64,000 nt of DNA, from the NCBI GenBank assembly GCA_016647705.1, contig CM028329.1, forward strand, positions 54,701,231-54,765,230. The letters run 5' to 3'. The notes under the pieces were generated by a model, which saw only the letters and a list, made by a program, of their open reading frames with translations, ran no database searches and was not told where the DNA came from. Source of the DNA: Eucommia ulmoides (taxonomy: Eukaryota; Streptophyta; Magnoliopsida; Garryales; Eucommiaceae). The translations under genes and the position numbers were made by a program. Positions 25,235 through 37,139 of the stretch are shown here, piece by piece; position 1 is the first letter of the stretch; the number at the start of each line of letters is the position of its first letter.

Positions 25235-25760
25235 TATAGTTAATTCGATTACATGTAACTAATGTTATTTACAATTTCATAATTGTTATTTTTCACACAT
25301 ATTTAAGTATTTTTGGTTACTTATACTTTAGTTACATATTACAATTACATATATATGTGTAATATTTTGTGACGTAGCTAAAAAAATCAAATTTTTTAGC
25401 CACATATCAGAGACATGTAACTAAAAAGTTACATATTATTGGAACATGTAACTGAAAAATTAAATTTTTTAGTTACATATTAGAAACATTAGAAACATAT
25501 AACTAAAAAGTTACACATTATTGGCACATGTAACTGAAAAATATCAAATTTTTTAATTACATATCAGAAATATGTAATTAAAAAGTTATATACGATTAGT
25601 TACCTTTAACTAATTATATATATTTTATGACATCAAACAATTTTTTTATACACAAAATTGTTACATGTAAAAAAAAAAAAATTACTTGCAACTAATACAG
25701 TAATATTATACACAATATAGTTATATATAACTAATACGTGGCTATCATATATGCAAAACT
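25235..25760. repeat. Array of gttacatgtaac-type short inverted words
   Basis: 'acatgtaactaa' and 'ttagttacatat' recur many times in both orientations, with spacings of about 30-60 bp. The pattern resembles the subterminal zone of a DNA transposon rather than coding DNA, possibly a further element nested in the CACTA. Confidence 0.55.
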
Positions 25761-26925
25761 TTCACTTTTTTAAAACAAATAGGAGTAAATCAAAAGTTTT
25801 TAACGCCTCTAGAACTTTTAACCAATTAAAGTCTAAATGTAGGATCTCTCACCTATTATCTCTTAATGTTTTTCATTTCTTTTATGAACTTAAAACGGAT
25901 GCCATGCAATGATGTAAAGTTTATCAACCAAACATATCATTCCACACATGGAAAAAAAAAATTGTAATCTTAACCAACAGGTATTTGATTTCATGATCTG
26001 ATTTCTCCCATGAATAGCAATTTGTGCAACTGAAGTTATTTGTCTTTCGCTTCTCATTGATTCATTTTTTCTTGATTAGGTTTCTGCAACAAGGAAAGGT
26101 TTTAGAAACCAAATAAAAAACTTGTGGTGGAGTAAAAGAAAAGAAAATACACTAAATAACCCCCATGGCCCTACGTATATCTTGCATCCTTATATCTTGC
26201 ACATCTTTTCTTTTTCTTTTTTTTGTAGGAAATGACGGGATTGACTTACTTTATGTTGGATTAGTCGAGAAGGAAAGCAGAGTATTGCATGGAAAATGCA
26301 TTTAACACATATTTAGTATGTATATACCTTTTGTACTTAAACCTTGTTTTTATTTACGAATGGTAGCTTAGATGTTGAAAGGAAGTAGTGACTCATGACA
26401 TGTATAATTTTGTGTTTCTTTGGGATTTTTAATTCTCCATTTTTAATGCAAAAAATTGAGTTCTTTATGTATTTTGTATCGTGAGAAATTTTTAGTTTTT
26501 ATTGTTTGGATTTAGAGTATTATGATATTTTAAAATAATTTTAAACTTTATAAAAAAAAATAATTTAGATACATTTTAGGACAATAAAAATTGTCCTTAA
26601 ATGTTGGTTCTTTTTTACAATTTCGCGACACATTCTTGTGTTCTAATAAAGATTTTTCACAACACTTTATAGTGTTATAATATATATAATTTAAAAAATA
26701 TAAAATATTATAAAGGTTATATATGGTGTCCTAATAACTATCTTATAGGATAATTATTATTATCATAACAAGTTCAACCAAAAGGGCAATATATAGTGTC
26801 TTTATAACCTATTGGGACGACTTTTTATGGAGCACCAGTCCAAATGTCCTAAAAAGCCTAAGTGTCATAATAGGGACTCTGTCATGATATTTTTTGTACC
26901 CCGATAGGCCGTTTTTGTTATAGTG

Positions 26926-27238
26926 ATGATATATGGTTTAAGGTGACAGAGATCGAAGGGCTACAAAACCTGCAATAGAGAGGCGGAGTGAGATGAGACG
27001 AGGTTTACACTGATATCTTCAACTATTCAAGTCAACATAATAAAAATATTAAAAGTAAACATAAGAAAAAAATATTCTAGCCAATAAAAGTATACATAAG
27101 CAAAAAAAAAAATGATTTCTGACTTCTCCTATTGAAATAAGAATATAGGAGAAAATAGCGAAGTTTTATAATCATTTCAAAATTTAGAGAATATCACAAT
27201 AGTTTTATAATCATTTCAAAATTCAGATAATAACATAG

Positions 27239-27312
<74 letters not shown>

Positions 27313-27315
27313 GTG
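26926..27315. other. Spacer with long (AT)n microsatellite
   Basis: No gene. An uninterrupted AT run lies at about 27,239-27,302, followed by 'gtatgtatgtgtgtg', directly next to the end of Copia copy 2. Confidence 0.7.
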
Positions 27316-27427
27316 TGTTAAGATAATTGAGAAGTGATAAATGAACCATGTATTGATATATTGAGAAAGAAATAGAAAATCACATGTATTAAGAATATAC
27401 AGAATAGGGGCTAAGCTCATTATTACA
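27316..27427 (-). repeat. 3' LTR of Copia copy 2
   Basis: On minus it follows a purine-rich stretch (ttgaggggagata) and ends ATCTTAACA, like the copy 1 LTR end (ttctaaca). It is shorter, about 112 bp. Confidence 0.65.
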
Positions 27428-28388
27428 CTAATATCTCCCCTCAAACTCGAGGCGGTAAGTGGAAGGTGAATATGAGTTTGGAAACCAAAGAGTGAAAATT
27501 TCCGGGTGGATGAGCCTTAATGAAAATGTATGTTGTTTGATCAGCTGAACTGATGGATTGTAAACAAATCGTATTCTGTAAAATGTGATGACAGATGAAG
27601 TGACAATCAGTCTCGATGTGTTTTGTACGCTCGTGAAATACATCATTGTAAGCGATTTGAATAACACTCTTGTTGTCACAATGTAGGATAGTGGCTGCAG
27701 GAGAAGAGATGCCTATGTTAGCTAGTAGCCATAAAAGTCAGAGAAGCTCTTGAATTGCATCAGTGATGGCATGATATTTAGCTTCAGTACTGGAGCGAGC
27801 AACCAAAGTTTGTTTCTTACTACGCCAAGAAATGAGAGAATTGCCAAAAAACAAAAACAGTAACCAGTAGTTAAATGTCTGTCAATAGGGTCTGTGGCCA
27901 AATCAGCATCAGAATAAGCTTGTAAGACGGGAGCAGAATTGAGCTGAGAAATGAAGCCCATAAAATAAAGTACCCTTGACATACCGAAGAATGCGAAGAA
28001 CAGCCAAATAATGAGTGGTCCGAGGAGCGGACAATAACTGGCTGACCTGATGAACAACATAGGCAATGTCAGGGCGAGTGACAGTAAGATATACAAGACT
28101 TTCAACAAATTGGTGATATAGAGTGGCATCCTGAAGAGGTAAACCATCGAGTGGGATAAGTCTGACGTTCGGCTCAAGAGGAGTAGTGGGAGTAGTTGAG
28201 TCAGTAATCCCAGTCTTGGAAAGAAGATCTGAGACATATTTGGCCTGAGAGAGAAAATATCCATCAGAACCAGATGAGACTTCGAGGCCAAGAAAATAGG
28301 TGAGCACGCCAAAATCTTTCATCTCGAATTGGCCATTGAGAAACTTTTTGAGTTCAAAAATGCCACGTAGATCATCTCCAATAATAAC
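27428..28388 (-). pseudogene. Copia copy 2 pol, 3' part (reverse transcriptase end and RNase H)
   Basis: Continues the reverse transcriptase directly after YVDDMVI with GDDLRGIFELKKFLNGQF, then FGVLTYFLGLEVSSGSDGYF, RPDIAYVVHQVSQL and LRILRYVKGTLFYG. The RNase H portion follows in another frame (AYSDADLATDPIDRHLTTGY). A frameshift near 27,910 and further changes break it. Compared with copy 1 this part is better preserved. Confidence 0.85.
28384..28388. repeat. Target-site duplication, left (ataac)
   Basis: ataac (aataac if the extra matching base is counted) flanks the nested LTR element here and at 34,586-34,590. One copy belongs to the Val-Ile codons of the Copia reverse transcriptase. 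Confidence 0.9.
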
Positions 28389-29686
28389 TAAAACGACCCG
28401 ATTTTCCAGGACAGCCACTCGGTTTCTCCCATTGGAGAATCTATACCAAAACCGATTAACCAAATCTTTTTATTCTATACAATCTAGTAAATTTATAATG
28501 CGACAGCGTCCAGTAATTAATAATTCATCTTATGAAAATATTTTAATTTCCAATGTGATAGAGAAAATTATAATTATCGAATTCACTGATTACAATAATA
28601 AATAATAAATACAATTTTTACAAATAAAAATTCAAATATATTTCCGGTCGTTGTTTTGTGTGTGCGACCGATATTTTTTAATCTATAAAATCCAACAAAT
28701 CTTCAACGCTTCGGCAACCAATTATATTTATCAAATATATCGATTTAATCTTTCAAACAGTAAATAATAAATACAACTATTATAATTTTAAATAGTAATT
28801 CGAATAAAATTCTGGTCGTCGTTTCTCTCTCACCGGCCCTACAATCAAAATTGTGGGATTGTGAGCCACCGTTCAGTAAAATTTTAACCCCTCTAATATA
28901 TGTATTTAATTACTACAACAAAAAAAAACATATAAACATGATTTTCACATAATTACAATTATTTCATAAAATTTAACAGTTAAAATTCAATAACAATAAC
29001 AACATAAATTTTACAATAGAAAAATTAAATATATATATATATTAAAAGAGTTAGAAATTCTAACTGAAATTCAAAATCGAAATCAAAACTAAAATCAATG
29101 CCGAAATTGAGGAGTCGGGGAGCTTACAATTTCAACATTTTTTTTTCTTTTTCAGTTCCACTAGAAACACACGTACCCGTATCCTTTTTCCACCCGGCCT
29201 TTGATCACTTTCTTCTCCTTTCTTCTTTTTTTTTTTTTTTTTTTTATGCTTGCTACGTGTCCATCCGTTTTGTTTCCCTCCAATTTTGTGGCTATAAACA
29301 CTTCCTTAATAGATAAGAAATATAAAATTACACTCGATACTCTTTAATTATAAAATAATTCATATTAAATCTAATAATTATACTTATCTCCCTACATTAT
29401 TAAATATCTATTTATACCACAAATTGACAAACAATCCCCAAAAATATTAATCTTATATAAAATAATATTTTTCAAAAAAATAAATTTAACATTTAACTTC
29501 AAAATATTAGCAAAATATAAATTCAACATTTAATCCCAAAAAAATTATAAAGTATATATTTATACTATAAATTTATAAAATCGTCTCCAAAACTGTTAAC
29601 TTATCTAAAATAATATTTTTCAAAAATATATATTTAACATTTAATTTCAAAAATTATCAAGTATGTATTTGTACCGCAAATTCACA
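28389..29686 (-). repeat. 3' LTR of the nested element
   Basis: Aligns with 33,159-34,500. It lacks the first 80 bp or so (minus sense) of the other LTR, so the end beside the polypurine tract is truncated or rearranged. The AT run is short here (about 29,028-29,044) compared with the other LTR. Confidence 0.85.
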
Positions 29687-29687
29687 A

Positions 29688-29722
29688 TCTATTCCCCTTA
29701 AATAAATTTCGTCCTCGAAATT
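29688..29722 (-). other. Polypurine tract and post-pol signature of the nested element
   Basis: On minus it reads AAATTTCGAGGACGAAATTT followed by ATTTAAGGGGAATAGA. The first part matches the conserved stretch seen just after pol in plant chromoviruses. The second is the polypurine tract that primes plus-strand synthesis. Confidence 0.8.
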
Positions 29723-30334
29723 TCGTTCAAAATAATAATAATTCAGAATGCACCGCACGGTCATGTTAGTCACATTCGATTCTAGAATAATGTTTCTCTA
29801 TGTAGTGTCTCATCACCGAAAATCACCCATACAACCGTCAAAATTCATTTCACTCATCGCTACATCCGTATTCGCAGTGGCTCATATTATATCCAACAAC
29901 CTATGGACAAGGTGCACTTTGGTCGATAACACCTAACATATGTAACTAATTGCCAAAGAATCTATATTCTTAAATGTTTCGGTTGCGCTACTCTGATAAA
30001 AATAATAATATATCTTTAAAATATCACAGTAGTCTCAATTGGATTGAGTCTATCTCAATTCCAATAGGTCTACTACCTCAACAACTTTTTCCACTTGGCA
30101 TGATTTTTCAAGTCTACTGCCACATCCCATAACCAGTATTTACCAATTCCGTCCGACATTTCAAGTCAACATATTCACAAATGATTAGATAACCCAATTC
30201 TTTAAAGATTATCCCGTGAGACTACAAGTAATCATTTTCAATATCCATATTAAAATTTTAATAATCTTGTAAACCTTTTTTTATAAAATATCAACACAAT
30301 CTAAACCTCAAATAACGGATTTTTATGAAATACG

Positions 30335-30650
30335 TCCCAACACATGAATACGTTTTAACCATATAAATATATCTCGAAAAATATAAATACATTTCAGACA
30401 TGTAAATACGCTTTAAACCGCTTAAATATGTCTCAAAACACTCAAATACGTCTCAACCATATAAATATATCTCAAAACACATAAGTACCTTCCAACCGCA
30501 TAAATACATCTTGAAACACATACGTATGTGTCAATCAAATAAATACGTGTCCAATTACAAAGATCCAATACGTTCCAAATATATAACTGTGTCTTAATCA
30601 CATAATTATGTCTCAAACATACAAATACATTTCAACCATATTTATGTCTC
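30335..30650. repeat. Degenerate ~20-bp tandem array in the nested element
   Basis: Repeated words of the form 'aaatacgtctcaaaccacat' with many variants (aatacatttcagacatgt, aatatatctcaaaacacat). No coding content. Confidence 0.7.
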
Positions 30651-30976
30651 TAAAAGGACAATACTCACGCAAAACATGTATATACCAATATTTCATAAAG
30701 TCCTCAAAAAGTCTAAATGATTTCCCCACGCTTCGACTCTACCAATCGTTAGTAGTAAACCAATATTTATTTGAATATTTTACCGGTGAACCGTTTTCGT
30801 AGTATAAAAATATTTTATGAATCAAGTATTTTTATCAAAATCCATTTCCCAGTAAAATATGACCACACTTGACAGTATCCAAATCCCAACAAAAATATCA
30901 TCGTAACAGAATAACCAAATTTAAATTAACTGGTCAACTCACTTGTCTATAATAAAATAACATATTTCCTTGTCAG

Positions 30977-31280
30977 CCATAAGATCGTTTACCTCATGAT
31001 CGGGAATTACGACGGTACTGTAACATGTACGGCTATTTCATGTAAAGTGGCTATCAGTGTCAAGGCCATTTAATATATCCAATGGTAGGGGCAGCTACTT
31101 GCAGGATTTGCACTCTTGACAGGTCTCAACATATATTCACCCTGCAAGTCTTGCCTGACAGGTAACAACATATATCCACCTTGCAGATCTTGCCTGATAG
31201 GTAACAACATATATCCACCTTACAGGTCTTGCCTGCCAAGTAATCCACATCTCACAGGACATGCCCTCTTGAAGAGAAGA
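30977..31280. repeat. Conserved cassette plus ~40-bp minisatellite, unit 1
   Basis: Starts agccataagatcgtttacct, then cgggaattacgacggtactg. Copies of 'caacatatatccaccttgca' followed by 'gatcttgcctgataggt' come next. The block recurs at about 31,640-31,930, and its first 50 bp also occur in both long LTR-like repeats. Confidence 0.75.
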
Positions 31281-31639
31281 CAACTATGACATAGTCGGAT
31301 AAAAGAAACCACTGTCCATATTTAAAAATCTATTTGATCCGCGTAACGTTATAAAATAATCCATTTTAATAAACTCCCTTTTTTTTCTCCACATTTTAGT
31401 ACGAAAATATAATTTGACAATTTACATAAAAGACCATGCACATACTGTCTTCATAATATAAAAAAAATTTACCGATCAAGTATATTTATCAAACACTATC
31501 TTTCAAAATATAATATAATTATAACTGCACACTAATCCAAAATAAAATTCCACTGCTACTATCGCAATAAAATAATGCATTGAAATCCACCAGTCAAATC
31601 ATTTTGATATATAATAAAATACCAGACACATATTTTCCT

Positions 31640-31930
31640 ACTAGCCATAAGATCATTTCACCTCATGATCGGGAGTTACGACAGTACCGTGACCTGTACA
31701 ACTGTGTTATCTAAGGTGGCCAATAGTGTCAGGGTCATTCGATATCTCTAATAGTAGGGGCAGCCACCTACAAGATTTGCAATTCTGATAGGTCTCGACA
31801 TATCAACAACATAATCAATCACCTACAGGACTTGCTCTCCTGACAAGTCACAACAACAACGTCCTACAAAACATACACACCCTGTAAAGACCAATCACAT
31901 CTTGCAGGATATACCCTCCTAACGAGAAAA
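31640..31930. repeat. Conserved cassette plus minisatellite, unit 2
   Basis: A diverged repeat of 30,977-31,280: agccataagatcatttcacc, cgggagttacgacagtaccg, 'ggggcagccacct', then 'caggacttgctctcctgac' units. Confidence 0.75.
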
Positions 31931-33145
31931 CAATTATGGCATAGTAGGCTAATAAAAATCATTTTTCACCTTTAAAATGTTACTTGATCCATTAATCGTC
32001 ATAAAACAATCCATTTCCATCAACATTTTTTTTTCCACCATTTAATACGGAAATATAATTTGATAATTTATATAGAAGACAGTAAATATCTTTAAATTAA
32101 TATTTTCAATTCAGCGATAATTCATGTGGTCCACGGCTAACACGACACTCACCAAGACTTATTTAACTTATTATTGGTAAGGTATATGAATCAAATACAA
32201 TTTAAAATGTTAATATATTCAAATTGAAACTGTAGCGACCAAAGTGAAATAATGGTAACAACACATGGGTACATAGTGTCAAACCACCGAAAAACATAAC
32301 GGAGATGTCAATGCAGGCAAATACGGACCAAATCCCAATCCTTGCACATATGAATAAGTACCATAGTACACTTTGTATTTGTGTAGGCTTAATATTTCAC
32401 ACCAATTATTCCATTAATCTTCCCTAAATAATATACTCAGCAAGTATCAAAAAGAAAAAGAGAGTGCGTGTGTCTAAAGGCAGGTAAATTCGTACACACA
32501 CTCCTTTAAGCTTGCAAGCAGCGAGAGGAAACAACACTTAAATAGCCCTTGTCATGACGGAACTAGCAAGACGGGGGAAGTAGAAGGAAAATGAGATACT
32601 GTCATAATGCATTTTTTCTAAACACCTGAAGAGGTTTTGAAAGAAATAAGATACAATAAGCTCATATGTATACTATGAGCTATAATATTTCAAGTTAAGA
32701 AATATTACAGCTACCTTAAAAGCGACCACTCTGTAACGATTGTATTCTTCTATAGAAATATTTCACTTAGAGGTATTGTCATAATATCTATGTGATATTC
32801 GGTACCTTAATATTATTCAGGTTATCAAAATATTATATTTATCACATATTGGGAATTCACCACCTATATGTGAAATAATATTTATAAATAGTTACTGATA
32901 TAAATTCAAGTACATATTCAGGGACCAATATTAACTAAACCCCAAATATTGGTTTTATTATTAAAAATATACAAATGGTTCTAAATCACTTTCCATATTA
33001 ATATTTATTTTTATTTATTTTTTATTTTTTATTTTTTTTTGTAAATTAATAAGTTATACAAACTTATTTTTAAGTATTACTTCAATTATTATAAATAATG
33101 GGCTAATGGGTACCATAACCCAAGCCTAGGGCAGTCGCAAACTGA
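31931..33145. other. Interior of the nested LTR element, non-coding
   Basis: No gag, protease or polymerase motif was found in any frame. It is AT-rich with scattered purine runs and lies just after the primer-binding site in the element's own direction, where gag would be expected. Confidence 0.6.
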
Positions 33146-33156
33146 CTCTGATACCA
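33146..33156 (-). other. Primer-binding site of the nested element (initiator Met-tRNA type)
   Basis: ctctgatacca on plus reads TGGTATCAGAG on minus. It lies two bases beyond the LTR end, the standard position for plant LTR elements. Confidence 0.92.
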
Positions 33157-33158
33157 CC

Positions 33159-33787
33159 TATAACGACTCGGTTTTCCAGGACCGCTACTCGGTTTCTCCC
33201 ACTGAAGAATCTATACCAAAACCGATTGACCAAATCTTTTTATTCTATATAATTTGGTAAATTTATAATACGACGGCGTCCAGTAATTAATAATTTGTCT
33301 TATGAAAATATTTTAATTTGCAATGCGACGGAGAAAATTATAATTATCGAATTCACCGATTACAAAAATAAATAATAAATACAATTTTTACAAATAAAAA
33401 TTCAAATATATTTTCGGTCACCGTTTCGTGTGTGCGGCCGATATTTTAATCTATAAAATCTGACAAATCTTCAACGTTTCGGCGACCAATTATATTTATC
33501 AAATATATCGACTTAATTTTTCAAACAGTAAATAATAAATACAACTATTACAATTTTAAATAGTAATTTGAATAAAATTCCGGTAGTCGTTTCACTCTCA
33601 CCGGCCTTACAATCAAAATTGTGGGATTGTGAGCCAACGCTCAATAAAACTTTAACTTCTCTAATACATGTATTTAATTACTACAACAAATAAAACATAT
33701 AAACATGATTTTCACATAATTACAATTATTTCATAAAATTTAACAGTTAAAATTCAACAACAATAACAACATAAATCTTACAATAGA

Positions 33788-33869
<82 letters not shown>

Positions 33870-34585
33870 TAAGAGAGTTAAAAATTCTACCGAAATCGAA
33901 ATCTAAACCAAAATCAATGCCGAAATTGAGGAGTCGGGAGGTTACTGTTTCAGCAATTTATTTATTTTTTTCGGTTCCAGTAGAAACACACATACCCGTA
34001 TCCTTTTTACACCTCATGCCTTTGATCACTTTCTTCTCCTTTATTCTTTTTTTATTTATTCTTCTTTTTATGCTTGCTACGTGTCCATCCCTTTTGTTTT
34101 CCTCCAATTTTGTGGCTATAAACACTTCCTTAATACATAAGGAATATAAAATTACACTTGATATCCTTTAATTATAAAATAATTTATATTAAATTTAATA
34201 ATTATATTTATCTCCCTAAAATTATTAAATATCTATTTATACCACAAATTGACAAACAATCCCCAAAAATATTAAATTTATATAAAATAATATTTTTTTT
34301 AAAAATTAATATAACATTTAAGTCTAAAATATTATCAAGATATAAATTCAACATTTAATCCCAAAAAAATTATAAAGTATATATTTATACTATAAATTTA
34401 TAAAACCGTCTCCAAAACTGTCAACTTATCTAAAATAATATTTTTCAAAAATATATATTTAACATTTAATTTAAAAAATTACCAAGTATGTATTTGTACC
34501 GAAAATTTACAAAACCGCCCTCCAAAAATATTAGACTTATATAAAATAATATTTTTTCAAATATATAAATTTTCTAGATATTACA
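33159..34585 (-). repeat. 5' LTR of the nested element
   Basis: 1,427 bp, TG...TA on minus. It contains a long (AT)n run at about 33,792-33,868 that is much shorter in the partner LTR. Many differences from the partner are C/T or G/A. Confidence 0.9.
33792..33868. repeat. (AT)n microsatellite expanded in one LTR
   Basis: About 36 uninterrupted AT units. The orthologous position in the other LTR (29,028-29,044) has about eight. Confidence 0.9.
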
Positions 34586-34590
34586 ATAAC
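34586..34590. repeat. Target-site duplication, right (ataac)
   Basis: Matches 28,384-28,388. The Copia reverse transcriptase continues immediately to the right. Confidence 0.9.
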
Positions 34591-37139
34591 CATATCATCC
34601 ACATACAGTAAAAGAAGGATAATACCGTTGGCAAAATGGTAAATAAATAGAATTGAATCATGAGAACTAGATGTGAACCCAAAACAATGAATAGTAGTGC
34701 TGAATTTAGCAAACCAGGCACGTGGCTTGTTTTAAACCATATAGGGCACGGCAAAGGTGACAAACTTTATTTATAAGGGCAACCAGACCGGGAGGTGTAT
34801 GCATATAGACTTCCTCAAGAATATCACCATTGAGAAATGCATTTTGTACATCCATTTGAAAGATAGACCATTTTCGAATGATGGCGACGGCAAGAAGTGT
34901 ACGGACAGATATTAGCCTCGCCACTAGAGCAAATATCTCTTCATAGTCAATGCCATATTCCTGAGCGAATCCTTTAACAACAAGTCGGGCTTTATATTGT
35001 TCAACAGAGCCATCAGAAAGCGTCTTGATTTTAAACACCCATTTGCACCCAATAAGAGTTTTTCCAGAGGACAAATCAATAATATTCCAAGTATAAGTTT
35101 TAGCGAGGGCCTGAAGTTCTTTGTCTATTGCTTTCTGCCAAAGAGGATTAATACTAGCCTCCTTATAGGATTGAGGCTCATGCAGATGAAGTATAGTGGA
35201 AAAACAATAAAAATCAGTAAGGTAATGTGGACGATGAGTTACCTTAGTAGAGCGGCAAGAGTGTTCTGGAGTGTGGGTCTCAAAGGCAGTTGGTATAGCA
35301 TCATCAGCCACAAGAGAAATCTCAAGCATGGTTGCTGGAGCTGGAGAGGTGAGATTAGCTGGTGATTCTAGAGTGGGTTTAATTGGTAGGTTTGGGGTGG
35401 ACTCAACATAAGGTGCAGGGCTGGGCGCAACAGGTGGTGCTAGAGTGGACTCAACAATACCTAGAACTGTATCATATGGAAATAACTCAATAGATAGATT
35501 AGTAAAGAATTTGGAGTTGCTGAGGGTTGACATGTCAAATGACTATAAGGAAGAAAATATTTGATGTTCCCAAAATATAACATGTCGCGAGATACGAAGG
35601 GTTTTAGAAATGGGATCCCAACACCGATACCCTTTGTGTTCGATGCCATATCCAAGAAAACAACATAGACGAGCCCTTGGTTCCAATTTGTTGTGTTCAT
35701 ATGGTTTGAGAAGAACAAAATAGGCACAACCAAAGACTCTGAGTTCAGAGTAATCAGGAGTTTTACCGAAAAGGCATTCAAATGGAGACTGATTTTGGAT
35801 TGTAGCGGAAGGGACACAGTTTATTGTGTAAACGGCTATGAAGACAGCCTCACCCCAAAACGCTCAGGACATGATGAAGAAATGAGAAGAGCATGAACTG
35901 TGTCAAGAATATGTTTATGTTTGCGTTCGGCTCGTCCATTTTGTTGGGATGTACTAGGACACGATCCTTGTATTCCATTACATTATCTGAGCGAAAAACT
36001 TTGACATTTTTAGAAAATTGAGTTTGAACCATAGAAGAAAACTAAGAATATATTTGAAATAGTTCGTATCTATGTTTCATAAGAAACAACCATGTATATC
36101 GAGAGTAGTCGTCCACAAAGATAACAAAGTAATGAAGGCCACCCATCGAGGAAAGAGGAGAAGGCGCCCAAATATCAAAATGAATTAGATCAAAGGGTGC
36201 AAGGAAAATAGACTGACTCTCTTTAAAAGGTAGGGTTGGTTGTTTGGCAAGTTGACAATAGATACATTTGAAGGGCTCATGTTGAACTGAACTTAACTGA
36301 CCACTATAGATAAGCGATTTGAGTCGGCTAGATGAAGTGTGACCTAACCGACCATGCCATATTTGGGATAGAGATAGATCAGTTGGTGGTTGTGGAGATA
36401 AGAATGAGGATACCGGTAGTGGTGGTGAGGTTACACAGGTTGATAAAAGGACTTGGGGTTGTGGTGGTGATGGAGTTGGATATGGAAGGTGCAAACTGGT
36501 AATTTTAAATTGGCGTCCAATCTTACGACCAGTCCTAAGAGTTTCTCCTGTCCGAGGATCCTACACACGACAACCACTATTAGAAAATATGACTTCAAAT
36601 CCCAATTCACAAAGTTGCCCAACAGACAAGAGATTTAAGGTGAGTTTCAGAATCAAATACGTGTCAAGAATAGAAAGATGAGAAGTAGAAACCTGACCGG
36701 TATAAGTAACACGCATATGATAACCATTAGCGGTATGAATATTATGGATATTCATAGCGGAGAGTTTGGTTGAAAAAATATGGGGATCGAATGTCATATA
36801 ATTGTAACAAGCAGAATCAAAGAACCAAAAAGAGTTACCTGTAGTAAGTAAGAGAGCAAGGGAAAGGTTTGTACCATTACCAATGTTGGAGAAGATATGA
36901 AGGAGGAGTGAGGTCAAATCTGCAATAGACATGGTGACAGTAGTGGAGGTAGGATCTGAACCCTCTTTGACATTGATAATGAGCGAAGAACCAACAGACA
37001 TCGCTATTGAGCCTGGAGAAACTATTGTCACGGATGGATTCAGGTTGCTGAAATTATCCAAGAACCGATCTATACTCGCGAAGAACCGATTGAGAGCCCC
37101 TTGAAACAACCAAATCTCCTTGATGAACCAAATCAACAA
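34591..37139 (-). pseudogene. Copia copy 2 pol, 5' part (protease to YVDD)
   Basis: From 37,139 downward: the protease-like motif FDSACYNYMTFDPHIF with its Asp kept, a GAG-pre-integrase region (IWHGRLGHTSSSRLKSL), an integrase start (LIHFDIWAPSPLSSMGGL, VIFVDDYSRYTWLFL), a second-Asp area (SDNVMEYKD), and then reverse transcriptase (DYEEIFALVARLISVRTLLA, FQMDVQNAFLNGDILEEVYM, LYGLKQAT) down to YVDDMVI at about 34,586-34,610. The region encoding the integrase Glu is damaged. Frame changes occur near 36,560, 36,040, 35,850 and 35,500. No gag precedes the protease. Confidence 0.85.

Larger units (their letters stand above)
20028..26925. mobile_element. CACTA-type DNA transposon, non-autonomous, with nested insertions
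   Basis: The left end reads CACTACAACAAAAACTGCC. The right end, reverse-complemented, reads CACTATAACAAAAACGGCC, so the terminal inverted repeats pair over about 20 bp. Flanking trinucleotides are acg and atg, an imperfect 3-bp target duplication. Subterminal zones at both ends (20,050-20,480 and 26,570-26,900) repeat words such as 'ggacactatatgt' and 'gtgtcctaataa', as expected for CACTA elements. No transposase gene was recognised. The interior holds a second CACTA-like end at 20,624, a duplicated C/T-rich leader, a hAT-like element, and a zone of 'gttacatgtaac' repeats. Confidence 0.7.
28389..34585 (-). mobile_element. Non-autonomous chromovirus-like LTR element (6.2 kb, no pol)
   Basis: Two direct repeats of about 1.3-1.4 kb bound a 3.5-kb non-coding interior. 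On minus the 5' LTR runs 34,585 to 33,159, starting TGTAATATC and ending CGTTATA. It is followed by GG and a TGGTATCAGAG primer-binding site. The 3' LTR runs from about 29,686 to 28,389 and is preceded by GGACGAAATTTATTTAAGGGG, the sequence that commonly follows pol in Del/Tekay-type Gypsy elements. The ataac target duplication is intact. No gag or pol survives, so it would have moved with proteins from a relative. The LTRs differ at roughly one base in ten where compared, so it is not recent. Confidence 0.9.

Noticed and set aside
27223..27444. Open frame rich in alternating Tyr and Ile
   Set aside because: Translation of an (AT)n microsatellite.
29098..29316. Small open frame repeated at 33,917-34,171
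   Set aside because: Both copies lie at matching positions in the two LTRs of the nested element and diverge by frame-breaking changes; not a duplicated gene.
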